18,448 nucleotides of DNA from DAIRET01 sp036795455 (GTDB lineage: Bacteria; Bacteroidota; Ignavibacteria; Ignavibacteriales; Ignavibacteriaceae), in NCBI GenBank assembly GCA_036795455.1, contig DAIRET010000043.1, positions 1 to 18,448 on the forward strand, read 5' to 3'. Each line of letters starts with the position of its first letter. Position 1 is the stretch's first letter. The position numbers were made by a program, and so were the translations under genes. The notes under the pieces were generated by a model. It was not told the origin of the DNA. It ran no database searches and saw only the letters and a program-made list of their open reading frames with translations. This document shows, in pieces, positions 1 to 5,694 of the stretch.

Positions 1-732
1 TGCAGACCAGGAATCCCAGGTAGTTTTATTTTTCCCTATGCGTTGTTTGTATGTAACTGTTCCGTTATTATTAAACGTAAGGTCTACATTAATAAAAGAT
101 TTACTTGAGACAGAACTTTCAAACAGCTTCCCACCGCCGGTTGCTAATGACCGATAGTCATTTGTGTTCAAATTTAAAGGTATATTTACACCTGTTTCAT
201 AACCACCGCAGAATACCGGATTACTCGGATTTCGTTTTTTTACAAGTGCCTTTTTCGAGGTTGCTTTTCCAAGAAATACAGGATTCCCGGACACATTTAA
301 ATTATCGTTTGTATGAAATGGTCCATCAAATGTATCTCCGGTTGCCGGGTAGGCAGTTAATTTTGAATAAAAGTTTCCGAACTTTGAAAAGCTGCTGGGT
401 TGTACAAGTACAATTACTGTATCTTTATACCCGTTAAAGTTTGAAACAGAAGTGATTTTTTTTCTTTCGTTAGCAAGGTTGTCAACTGTTACTTTTATTG
501 TTCCGCCTGCAAACGAGATGTTGTTGTAGCCGGCAGACCAACCGGGGGTTTGATAGATTGCATTACAAGCAAAATTTGCACCCGTCAAAGCTAAGTTGTT
601 GGACATTGTGCTTTGGTAATATCTTGAATAAACATCAAGGGATGTTGTACTGTAGTTGAGCAACTGCATAGCGTAAAACATAAATATTCCGCTAAAACCA
701 AGTACTAAAAAAACAGCTCCTTTGCCAAACAT
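1..732 (-). CDS. PilX-like pilin-associated protein, copy B (partial, C-terminus beyond window)
   Basis: An open frame of 244 codons runs without a stop from the ATG at 732 off the left edge, so the C-terminus is missing. A GAGGA sequence lies just upstream of the start, and the gene follows the PilW-like gene after a 10-base gap. The N-terminus begins MFGKG and continues as one hydrophobic segment (about residues 5-24), so it is probably membrane-anchored with the rest exported. Around residues 136-153 it has DGPFHTNDNLNVSGNPVF, a pattern I associate with PilX-like proteins that carry a beta-rich, repeat-like exported domain. It occupies the same third position as the gene at 2031-3044 and shares its GKG-hydrophobic N-terminus, but the bodies are otherwise very diverged. 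The likely role is a minor component of a type IV pilus or type II secretion-like fibre. The family call is moderately sure; the function is inferred. Confidence 0.72.
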   Translation of the reverse strand, partial: MFGKGAVFLVLGFSGIFMFYAMQLLNYSTTSLDVYSRYYQSTMSNNLALTGANFACNAIYQTPGWSAGYNNISFAGGTIKVTVDNLANERKKITSVSNFNGYKDTVIVLVQPSSFSKFGNFYSKLTAYPATGDTFDGPFHTNDNLNVSGNPVFLGKATSKKALVKKRNPSNPVFCGGYETGVNIPLNLNTNDYRSLATGGGKLFESSVSSKSFINVDLTFNNNGTVTYKQRIGKNKTTWDSWSA

Positions 733-742
733 TAATACATCC

Positions 743-1345
743 TCATCTTGAAGTTAAATTGCGTGAAGCTAATCGGACCTGCCGCCAATAAGCATTTGAA
801 TAGTTTTGATCATAAGCATCCGGGCTTTCAACCATAATCGATACTTGCATTGTAACAATTGCCCCGAGGTCGGTTATGGGAATTGTGAGCTCATTACCGA
901 GAGCGCCAAAATACTTGAGCTGAAATTGTGTAACCGCGCCCACCCCGTATGTGGAAGCCGAGGAGCCGTTTATATAACGGTATAATAATTTATCGTATAG
1001 ATTTGAAGTTGCTGCCAACTGTGCGATTGTACCGCAAACATAATATACAGTATCCATAACTCCATTTAAATTGGTATCGCTTAAAAAACGTATTGAGACT
1101 GAATCTGCTGCTATAATTGCTTGAGTTGGATCCGGGAAGTTTTCGGGGACTGCACAGTAACCGATTCGGCGCAAGTCGCTTTCAACAACTTCGATGATAT
1201 CAAGAAGATTTGTTTGAAGTATCAAATCGGAATTATAAAAAAAGAAATTCTGGATAGTGTTGTCTTGAATTCTAAACAAAGTAAGTAATAAAATTCCACC
1301 TACTATTGATGCCCCAAGAATGTCGAGAAGAGTTGTATATCCCAT
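743..1345 (-). CDS. PilW-like minor pilin-type protein, copy B
   Basis: This 200-residue protein has a short N-terminus (MGYTTLLDIL) leading straight into one hydrophobic helix (about residues 5-24), followed by an exported-looking domain rich in beta and polar residues. This is the layout of PilW/PulJ-type minor pseudopilins. It is clearly related to the gene at 3060-3608: both share LLDI near the start, a GGILxL helix, DLRxIGY near residue 60, a D-x-[ND]-x-N-x-x-x-D loop (here D90-D98, with G95), a YRxxNG motif and a C-terminal YW followed by RNL. Two cysteines (C64, C104) could form a disulfide. AGGAG lies 5 bases before the ATG, supporting the start. It sits 12 bases after the V-like gene and 10 bases before the X-like gene, so the three are very likely one operon. 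Confidence 0.7.
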   Translation of the reverse strand: MGYTTLLDILGASIVGGILLLTLFRIQDNTIQNFFFYNSDLILQTNLLDIIEVVESDLRRIGYCAVPENFPDPTQAIIAADSVSIRFLSDTNLNGVMDTVYYVCGTIAQLAATSNLYDKLLYRYINGSSASTYGVGAVTQFQLKYFGALGNELTIPITDLGAIVTMQVSIMVESPDAYDQNYSNAYWRQVRLASRNLTSR

Positions 1346-1357
1346 TTTAACTCCTCT

Positions 1358-1855
1358 CTACCTAAATTTCCAGTAACTGTAAACCGTTGTTATTTTAACA
1401 GTATCCAGCATTAATGGACTGGAAACACTTACAGTTAGTTTTTTATGAAATGATTTTGTTGAAAGGTTAATATTCGGATTGGATGGATCTATATAATTAA
1501 TGGCACAGTTAATTCTATAATGTGCTGAAAGTAAAGTAGTGTCGGTTATTTGATATCCATGCCAATCATCAAAGTCGTCATACAAACCCCGGTTTGTTTC
1601 CCCGGCATCAGATCCAAGTGATGTGTGAGGAGTAAGTCCGTTAGGTGTTACCAGCATATCGTCAATCGTATTTTCATCAAAAGCAGATTTGCTCGCTTCT
1701 TCAATTATTGAAGTTGCAAGCGAAATTGCAGTAACACCAAATTTGGAATTCTGCATTACATCTTGTGTCTGAAGAATGCTGGCATTAATTCTAACCGCCA
1801 TTTGTGTTAGAATCATCATTGCCGCTAATGTAAGAAGAGTTTGACCGGTATTCAT
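1358..1855 (-). CDS. PilV-like minor pilin-type protein, copy B
   Basis: This 165-residue protein begins MNTGQTLLTLAAMMI. A single N-terminal hydrophobic helix (about residues 5-20) is followed by an extended helix and a globular exported region. It parallels the gene at 3608-4093: both carry IEE followed by K-x-x-FDE near residue 55, LTPxxSLGxxAGE in the middle, a DDxxG motif shortly after, and KKxTVxVSSPxM near the C-terminus. By position and fold style it is a PilV-like minor pilin, first gene of the second V-W-X module. No obvious Shine-Dalgarno site precedes the ATG. A terminator upstream suggests it has its own promoter in the 80 bases before the start. The assignment rests on architecture and context; an alternative is an uncharacterised exported anchor protein. 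Confidence 0.65.
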   Translation of the reverse strand: MNTGQTLLTLAAMMILTQMAVRINASILQTQDVMQNSKFGVTAISLATSIIEEASKSAFDENTIDDMLVTPNGLTPHTSLGSDAGETNRGLYDDFDDWHGYQITDTTLLSAHYRINCAINYIDPSNPNINLSTKSFHKKLTVSVSSPLMLDTVKITTVYSYWKFR

Positions 1856-1900
1856 TCTATACAGTTACTAAAAATTATACAATTTTATACAATTAATGTA
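1856..1900 (-). promoter_or_regulatory. Candidate promoter for pilin module B (tandem TATAA boxes)
   Basis: Between the terminator and the first gene of module B lies a perfect tandem 10-base repeat at 1875-1894. It reads AATTGTATAA twice on the minus strand and ends in TATAAT, which could serve as a -10 element. No good -35 match was seen at standard spacing (only a partial GGTACA). Because the preceding module is followed by a strong hairpin terminator, an independent start of transcription here is likely, but the exact site is a guess. Confidence 0.3.
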
Positions 1901-1936
1901 CCATCGGAAAATGTCTGTTTTTAAGCTCTTTGTTAG

Positions 1937-1977
1937 AAAAAAAGGTTTAATTACGTCTCAAAATTAAACCTTTTTTT
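1937..1977 (-). terminator. Strong hairpin terminator between pilin modules A and B
   Basis: A perfect 16-base-pair inverted repeat (1937-1952 with 1962-1977, 9-base loop) begins with seven A and ends with seven T. In the minus direction it lies 53 bases after the stop of the PilX-like gene of module A and reads as a stem followed by a T-run, a classic Rho-independent terminator. The symmetric A and T tracts mean it could act in both directions. It separates the two pilin modules transcriptionally. Confidence 0.8.
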
Positions 1978-2030
1978 AAGTATTCCCAAATTGAAACACC
2001 CCTGCCGGAAAATATTACATGTAAAAAATC

Positions 2031-3044
2031 TTACTCCCACCAGTCCGTTATTTCAAATCGTGAAGACTTTAAATTATTTTTCGCGAGATTTAATGCCTGA
2101 CTGCTGTAATAGAATGAAGCATTTCCAGTTGCCTGTAAGTCAACACTTTCACCGACTAATATTGTAGCACCAAAAATACCGCCATTACCAGTTACTTTAC
2201 AATCAATTGTCGATTCTCCGTATGCTATTATTAGTCCTCTGAAAGTAAAATTACCGCTCATGCTGAGGTTTCCATTAATAACCAAAACACCGTATCCCGA
2301 AGCATTTCCCGCAAATGAAACATTTCCCGTAACATAAGTAATCTGTGGATTAGCCGCAGTTCCAAGTATTGTTCCCGTGGAGTAGTTTCCTGTAGGATAT
2401 GTGGCGTCTGCTGCAAAGATATAGTTTTCAGCTACAGCTCTCCAATCAACACTGGAACCCGAAGTTGAAACGCTTGGAGTACCGCCTGATCCTAAAATAC
2501 TTTTTGAAATTTTCGGTTTTAATTCATTAACAACGAATGCGCTGTCGGTTGCATCATTAACTGCAATTCCAGGAATCGCCGGCTCCGGTCCTGGAGTTCC
2601 ATCCATATTATGATCATTTCCATTAATATCAAGGTTTCCATTTAGGTTTAATGCAAGGTCTTCGGACGAAACAAGAATACTGGAACTTATACCGGGGATT
2701 TCAATCGGACTTCTTTTTGCTTTAGCAAGACTTACGTGTGTAAATCCTCTAAAGCGTGATGTTGAGCGGATTGTAAGTGCGGTATCGGGTCCGAATATAT
2801 GAATATCATAACTGCCTCCGAGCAGGGTGTTGTTTTTAAAATGTCCGTTCAGTGTTTTATCTCTTCTCATTTTTTCCAGGTAAATTTCTACAGCCGAATT
2901 AGCAATTAGTCTTGCCTGTGTTCTTTCAAAAAAACTTACAGAGGCTTCAGTTCCTTGGATTGTGTTATTGCTTATGTCCAAGACTATACCCATAATAATT
3001 GTAGATACACCGAGAACAATTATTAAAATTCCTTTTCCCATCAT
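2031..3044 (-). CDS. PilX-like pilin-associated protein with beta-repeat domain, copy A
   Basis: This 337-residue protein begins MMGKG followed by a single hydrophobic helix (about residues 5-22), then a helical stretch (residues 30-62). A long body rich in G, N, S and T has short repeats of the form x-G-N-x-x-x-x-G-N (clear at residues 135-143 and 236-310). The stretch around 240-276, with TGNVSFAGNASGYGVLVING and then LIIAYGE, looks like a right-handed beta-helix or polymer-forming type of exported domain, as found in PilX-like proteins of pilin gene clusters. It ends the first V-W-X module, 15 bases after the W-like stop. AAAGGA lies about 9 bases before the first of two consecutive ATG codons. 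I chose the first because it aligns with the MFGKG start of the copy B paralogue. The likely role is a minor or tip component of a pilus-like fibre (inferred). Confidence 0.72.
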   Translation of the reverse strand: MMGKGILIIVLGVSTIIMGIVLDISNNTIQGTEASVSFFERTQARLIANSAVEIYLEKMRRDKTLNGHFKNNTLLGGSYDIHIFGPDTALTIRSTSRFRGFTHVSLAKAKRSPIEIPGISSSILVSSEDLALNLNGNLDINGNDHNMDGTPGPEPAIPGIAVNDATDSAFVVNELKPKISKSILGSGGTPSVSTSGSSVDWRAVAENYIFAADATYPTGNYSTGTILGTAANPQITYVTGNVSFAGNASGYGVLVINGNLSMSGNFTFRGLIIAYGESTIDCKVTGNGGIFGATILVGESVDLQATGNASFYYSSQALNLAKNNLKSSRFEITDWWE

Positions 3045-3059
3045 GGCGGTTTTTCCTTT

Positions 3060-3608
3060 CTAGAGATTTCTTGGTCTAATTTTCATTTCCCAGTATGTGA
3101 ACGGGTAAGTATCATTTACAGGGTGCGGAGTTTCAACCCAGATTTCCGTCTCAACATATTTTATATCGGGGATATTTGTTGTTACAGCACTTAGAATATC
3201 TCTGTAAACAAATCTTAATCTTACAAGTCCGAGTACAGGTCCCGAACTTTGTACTCCATTTACAATTCTGTACAAGTACCTGTCTCTCGGATTTGGAGTT
3301 CCAGTAACTTCATCAGGGCTGCCTAAAAAAAGTGTTACTGTATCAAGTACACTGTTCGTATCAATATCGGCGACGAATTTAATTCTTTGCGAATCAGCTA
3401 CAAGTATAGAAGTGCCTGTATGTCCATAACCTATTTTCCGTAGATCATGGCTTAAAATTTCTGCGAGAGTTTGTGCATCCCGCTGAAGTAGAAGTTCGGA
3501 ATCGGAAGCAAACTTTGCTTCGGAAGAATATACATTTAGATTCATGATCATTAAAAACAAAATTCCGCCGATCAAGAACGCTGCTATTATGTCTAATAAA
3601 TTTGCCAT
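3060..3608 (-). CDS. PilW-like minor pilin-type protein, copy A
   Basis: This 182-residue protein starts MANLLDIIAAFLIGG, with one hydrophobic helix (about residues 4-24), then a helical region with DLRKIGY at 55-61 and a beta-rich exported domain. It shares a set of landmarks with the protein encoded at 743-1345: the LLDI start, DLRxIGY, a D-x-D-x-N-x-x-x-D loop at residues 81-89, YRIVNG at 113-118, and a C-terminal YW followed by RNL. These identify the two as paralogues. Its start codon overlaps the stop codon of the V-like gene by one base (TAATG), a typical sign of translational coupling and of stoichiometric production. PilW/PulJ-type minor pilin is the best call; it lacks the usual glutamate at mature position 5. 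Confidence 0.7.
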   Translation of the reverse strand: MANLLDIIAAFLIGGILFLMIMNLNVYSSEAKFASDSELLLQRDAQTLAEILSHDLRKIGYGHTGTSILVADSQRIKFVADIDTNSVLDTVTLFLGSPDEVTGTPNPRDRYLYRIVNGVQSSGPVLGLVRLRFVYRDILSAVTTNIPDIKYVETEIWVETPHPVNDTYPFTYWEMKIRPRNL

Positions 3609-4093
3609 TACTTTAACGTAAAAATGAATGATAGATAAATTTGATTTCGCATAAATGGGCTGCTAACCCATACGGTTGCTTTTTTGTAAAAAGTCTGTGA
3701 ACTGCTTTGAATATCAGGATAATTTTCCTGAACGTAAACTACTTCGCATGTAACCTCGTAGTCTTCTGCGTGAGGGGCGCTCACTATTTTTGTGAATCCA
3801 TTGTAATCATCAATGTCGTTGAATGAGCCGTAAACTTCTCCGGCTTCCGGTCCAAGTGAACCTGCGGGAGTTAAACTCGCAGGATTCGATGTTGGAAATT
3901 GACCGGTAGTTTCATCAAAACTTTTTGATTTCATCTCCTCTATCAAGTCATCAGCAAGCGCAAACGCAGTTAATACAACTTTGTTCTCAAGCTCAGAGGT
4001 TGAGTTCTCTAAAAGAGCAGTATTAAAAAACAGGGTGATTAACCCGAAAATTACTACCGCTCCAAGCGTAATTGTTGATTGAAATCCAGACAT
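3608..4093 (-). CDS. PilV-like minor pilin-type protein, copy A
   Basis: This 161-residue protein begins MSGFQSTITLGAVVIFG. It has one hydrophobic N-terminal helix (about residues 8-25) and an exported region. The G3-F4 pair resembles a prepilin peptidase cleavage site, but the residue five places after the glycine is isoleucine, not the canonical glutamate. LIEEMKSKSFDE (about residues 50-61), LTPAGSLGPEAGE, DIDDYNGF and KKATVWVSSPFM match the copy B protein at 1358-1855 in order and spacing. It is the first gene of module A and is coupled to the W-like gene by a one-base overlap. The 207-base gap to the macro-domain gene upstream suggests a promoter of its own, though none was clearly recognised. 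A PilV-like minor pilin is inferred. Confidence 0.68.
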   Translation of the reverse strand: MSGFQSTITLGAVVIFGLITLFFNTALLENSTSELENKVVLTAFALADDLIEEMKSKSFDETTGQFPTSNPASLTPAGSLGPEAGEVYGSFNDIDDYNGFTKIVSAPHAEDYEVTCEVVYVQENYPDIQSSSQTFYKKATVWVSSPFMRNQIYLSFIFTLK

Positions 4094-4300
4094 TCTATTT
4101 CTCTTTTTTTCTTTAATTAAACAACCTTCGTGCCGGAAGATAAATGTGAAATGAGTTTCGAGCAGTGTTTGTTTTTTGGAAGAAAACGAAGAATAAAATA
4201 GAACTCTATATCGAAAATGAAGGATATAATTCTTCCGTGAATTTCAATACATATTTATACGACAATACTGACGCCATTAATGGCGATAAAGCGGTTATGT
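4094..4300. other. Intergenic region between macro-domain gene and pilin module A
   Basis: This 207-base stretch separates two minus-strand units. It contains a perfect 14-base palindrome CGCCATTAATGGCG at 4272-4285, only 15 bases past the macro-domain stop. A short plus-strand frame that starts with GTG runs through it into the macro-domain gene and looks spurious. It presumably holds the promoter of pilin module A near 4100-4160, but no convincing -35/-10 pair stood out. No T-rich hairpin terminator was seen. Confidence 0.4.
4272..4285. repeat. Perfect 14-base palindrome downstream of macro-domain gene
   Basis: CGCCATTAATGGCG is fully self-complementary with no spacer and is GC-rich at its ends within AT-rich DNA. 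It could be a dimeric regulator's operator for pilin module A or a short hairpin. There is no T-run on either side, so a terminator role is unlikely. A 14-base palindrome can also arise by chance. Confidence 0.35.
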
Positions 4301-4810
4301 CTATTCTTGATTTAAAAGTTTTTTGTAAATATTTAAGGTTGATTCGTCAAAGCAGCAAAAAATAACCTGTTCAATTGAGGGATTGTTTTCCAAGAATTCT
4401 TTAACAGTATTTACTGCAATTAGCGATGCCCGTTCAACCGGGAAGCTGTACACTCCTGTACTGATTGCAGGAAAAGCTATTGTTTTTATTCCGTGTTCAA
4501 CTGCAAGCGATAATGAATTTTTATAGCAATTCTCAAGGAGTAATTCTTCTTTATTTGTTCCGCCGTTCCAAACCGGACCGACAGTGTGGATAACAAATTT
4601 CGCCGGCAGATTATAACCTTTAGTGATTTTAGCTTCGCCGGTTCTGCATCCGTTAAGAGTTCTGCATTCGGCAAGAAGCTGCCTGCCAGCTGCCCGGTGA
4701 ATAGCTCCATCAACCCCTCCGCCTCCCAATAGAGATGTATTTGCTGCGTTTACAATTGCATCCACATCTAATTTGGTAATATCTCCGAGGTGTAATTCGA
4801 GTTTGTTCAT
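4301..4810 (-). CDS. Macro-domain protein, O-acetyl-ADP-ribose deacetylase type (YmdB-like)
   Basis: This 169-residue protein is a stand-alone macro domain covering nearly its whole length. Visible motifs: GDITKLDVDAIVNAAN (residues 9-24), GGGGVDGAIHRAAG (29-42), a GEAKITKGYNLPAKFVIHTV block (58-77) followed by GPVWNGG, and AISTGVYSFP (115-124). N24 and D34 correspond to the active-site Asn and Asp of E. coli YmdB-type enzymes, which hydrolyse O-acetyl-ADP-ribose or remove ADP-ribose from acidic side chains. It should act in the cytoplasm as a monomer. The gene is last in the long minus-strand block, 14 bases after the methyltransferase stop, without a clear Shine-Dalgarno site. The family is certain; the physiological substrate cannot be told from sequence, nor can a functional link to the kinases upstream. 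Confidence 0.92.
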   Translation of the reverse strand: MNKLELHLGDITKLDVDAIVNAANTSLLGGGGVDGAIHRAAGRQLLAECRTLNGCRTGEAKITKGYNLPAKFVIHTVGPVWNGGTNKEELLLENCYKNSLSLAVEHGIKTIAFPAISTGVYSFPVERASLIAVNTVKEFLENNPSIEQVIFCCFDESTLNIYKKLLNQE

Positions 4811-4824
4811 TTTTTTACTGCATC

Positions 4825-5658
4825 TTATTTTTCACACTCAATAAAAGCAAAAGGAATTGAAAGAGATAACCCTCCCGAGTTCTTTGCTATTTTATTCAGC
4901 CGTTCTTCAACTTCGGCAAAAACTCTTTTCATATCATTTTTACCCACAATGTTTTTCCATGACTCAAGAAATGCAAATTTTATGAAGTAATGGTTAAGAA
5001 AAGCGCTTCCGTCAACAAACCGGTATTTGAATTCATCGGTTGTTAACTCGCTAAGTTTGAAGTCGTTTTTGATTAACAGGTCGAATACAAATTCGAGCGG
5101 TTTCCTTTTTTCAAATATATGTTGTTTAAGTTTGTTGCTTCCTTCGCGAATCTTTTCCTTCTTCAGCACTTGTTCGAATACGGAGTAAAATTCAATCATG
5201 GTTCCCGGTAAATTATAAGTGAACTGCAATTTGCCTCCCGGTTTAAGCATCCTGTAACACTCATTCAAAGCTTTATCTATATTATCAACATTATTAAGTC
5301 CATTATTCGATACGATGAGGTCGAAATAATTATCAGGAAACGGAGGGTCTTCAATTGCTCCATTAACGAGTATTATATTTTTCAGCCTGAAATTTTTAAT
5401 CTTCAAATCAATACGTTTTAATGCCGCACTCCACGGGTCAATTCCGAATGCTTCACCATCTTTTCCAAGCCGCTGCGCAAGTTCTATCAAAGGGAAACCA
5501 GTACCGGGACCCACGTCAAGAATTCTCATCCCTTTTTTCATGCGTACATTATCCAACAACTTCAGCCCGAACGGAGCCGACCAGATAGGCAGTTCGTCAT
5601 AAATAGATACAAAGGCTGCACTGTTATAGTTAAATTTTTCATTTAAATATTGTGTCAT
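4825..5658 (-). CDS. Class I SAM-dependent methyltransferase
   Basis: The frame also opens at a TTG at 5691, but the ATG at 5658 has GGAG seven bases upstream and is preferred, giving 277 residues. Numbered from that ATG, the Rossmann motif I is LDVGPGTG (47-54), the acidic residue that binds the ribose is D74 in FGIDPWS, motif IV is DLIVSNNGLNNV (113-124), and the post-motif LKPGGKL is at 138-144. These define a Methyltransf_11-type enzyme that transfers a methyl group from S-adenosylmethionine. A helical region of about 100 residues after the core probably shapes the acceptor site. The acceptor is not recognisable; a small molecule is more likely than nucleic acid or protein, but this is a guess. 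The gene follows the hybrid kinase very closely and precedes the macro-domain gene by 14 bases, so it belongs to the same transcription unit. Confidence 0.85.
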   Translation of the reverse strand: MTQYLNEKFNYNSAAFVSIYDELPIWSAPFGLKLLDNVRMKKGMRILDVGPGTGFPLIELAQRLGKDGEAFGIDPWSAALKRIDLKIKNFRLKNIILVNGAIEDPPFPDNYFDLIVSNNGLNNVDNIDKALNECYRMLKPGGKLQFTYNLPGTMIEFYSVFEQVLKKEKIREGSNKLKQHIFEKRKPLEFVFDLLIKNDFKLSELTTDEFKYRFVDGSAFLNHYFIKFAFLESWKNIVGKNDMKRVFAEVEERLNKIAKNSGGLSLSIPFAFIECEK

Positions 5659-5694
5659 AGTATTGCTCCATTCGTTTTTTTTATCGCTCAAACT

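Noticed and set aside
105..437. Plus-strand 110-codon frame near the left edge.
   Set aside because: The minus strand carries an uninterrupted 244-codon frame in phase with the pilin-like operon, with a ribosome site and family motifs.
4165..4365. Plus-strand 66-codon frame starting with GTG.
   Set aside because: It has no ribosome site, begins at a rare start codon, runs into the macro-domain gene on the opposite strand and shows no recognisable domain.
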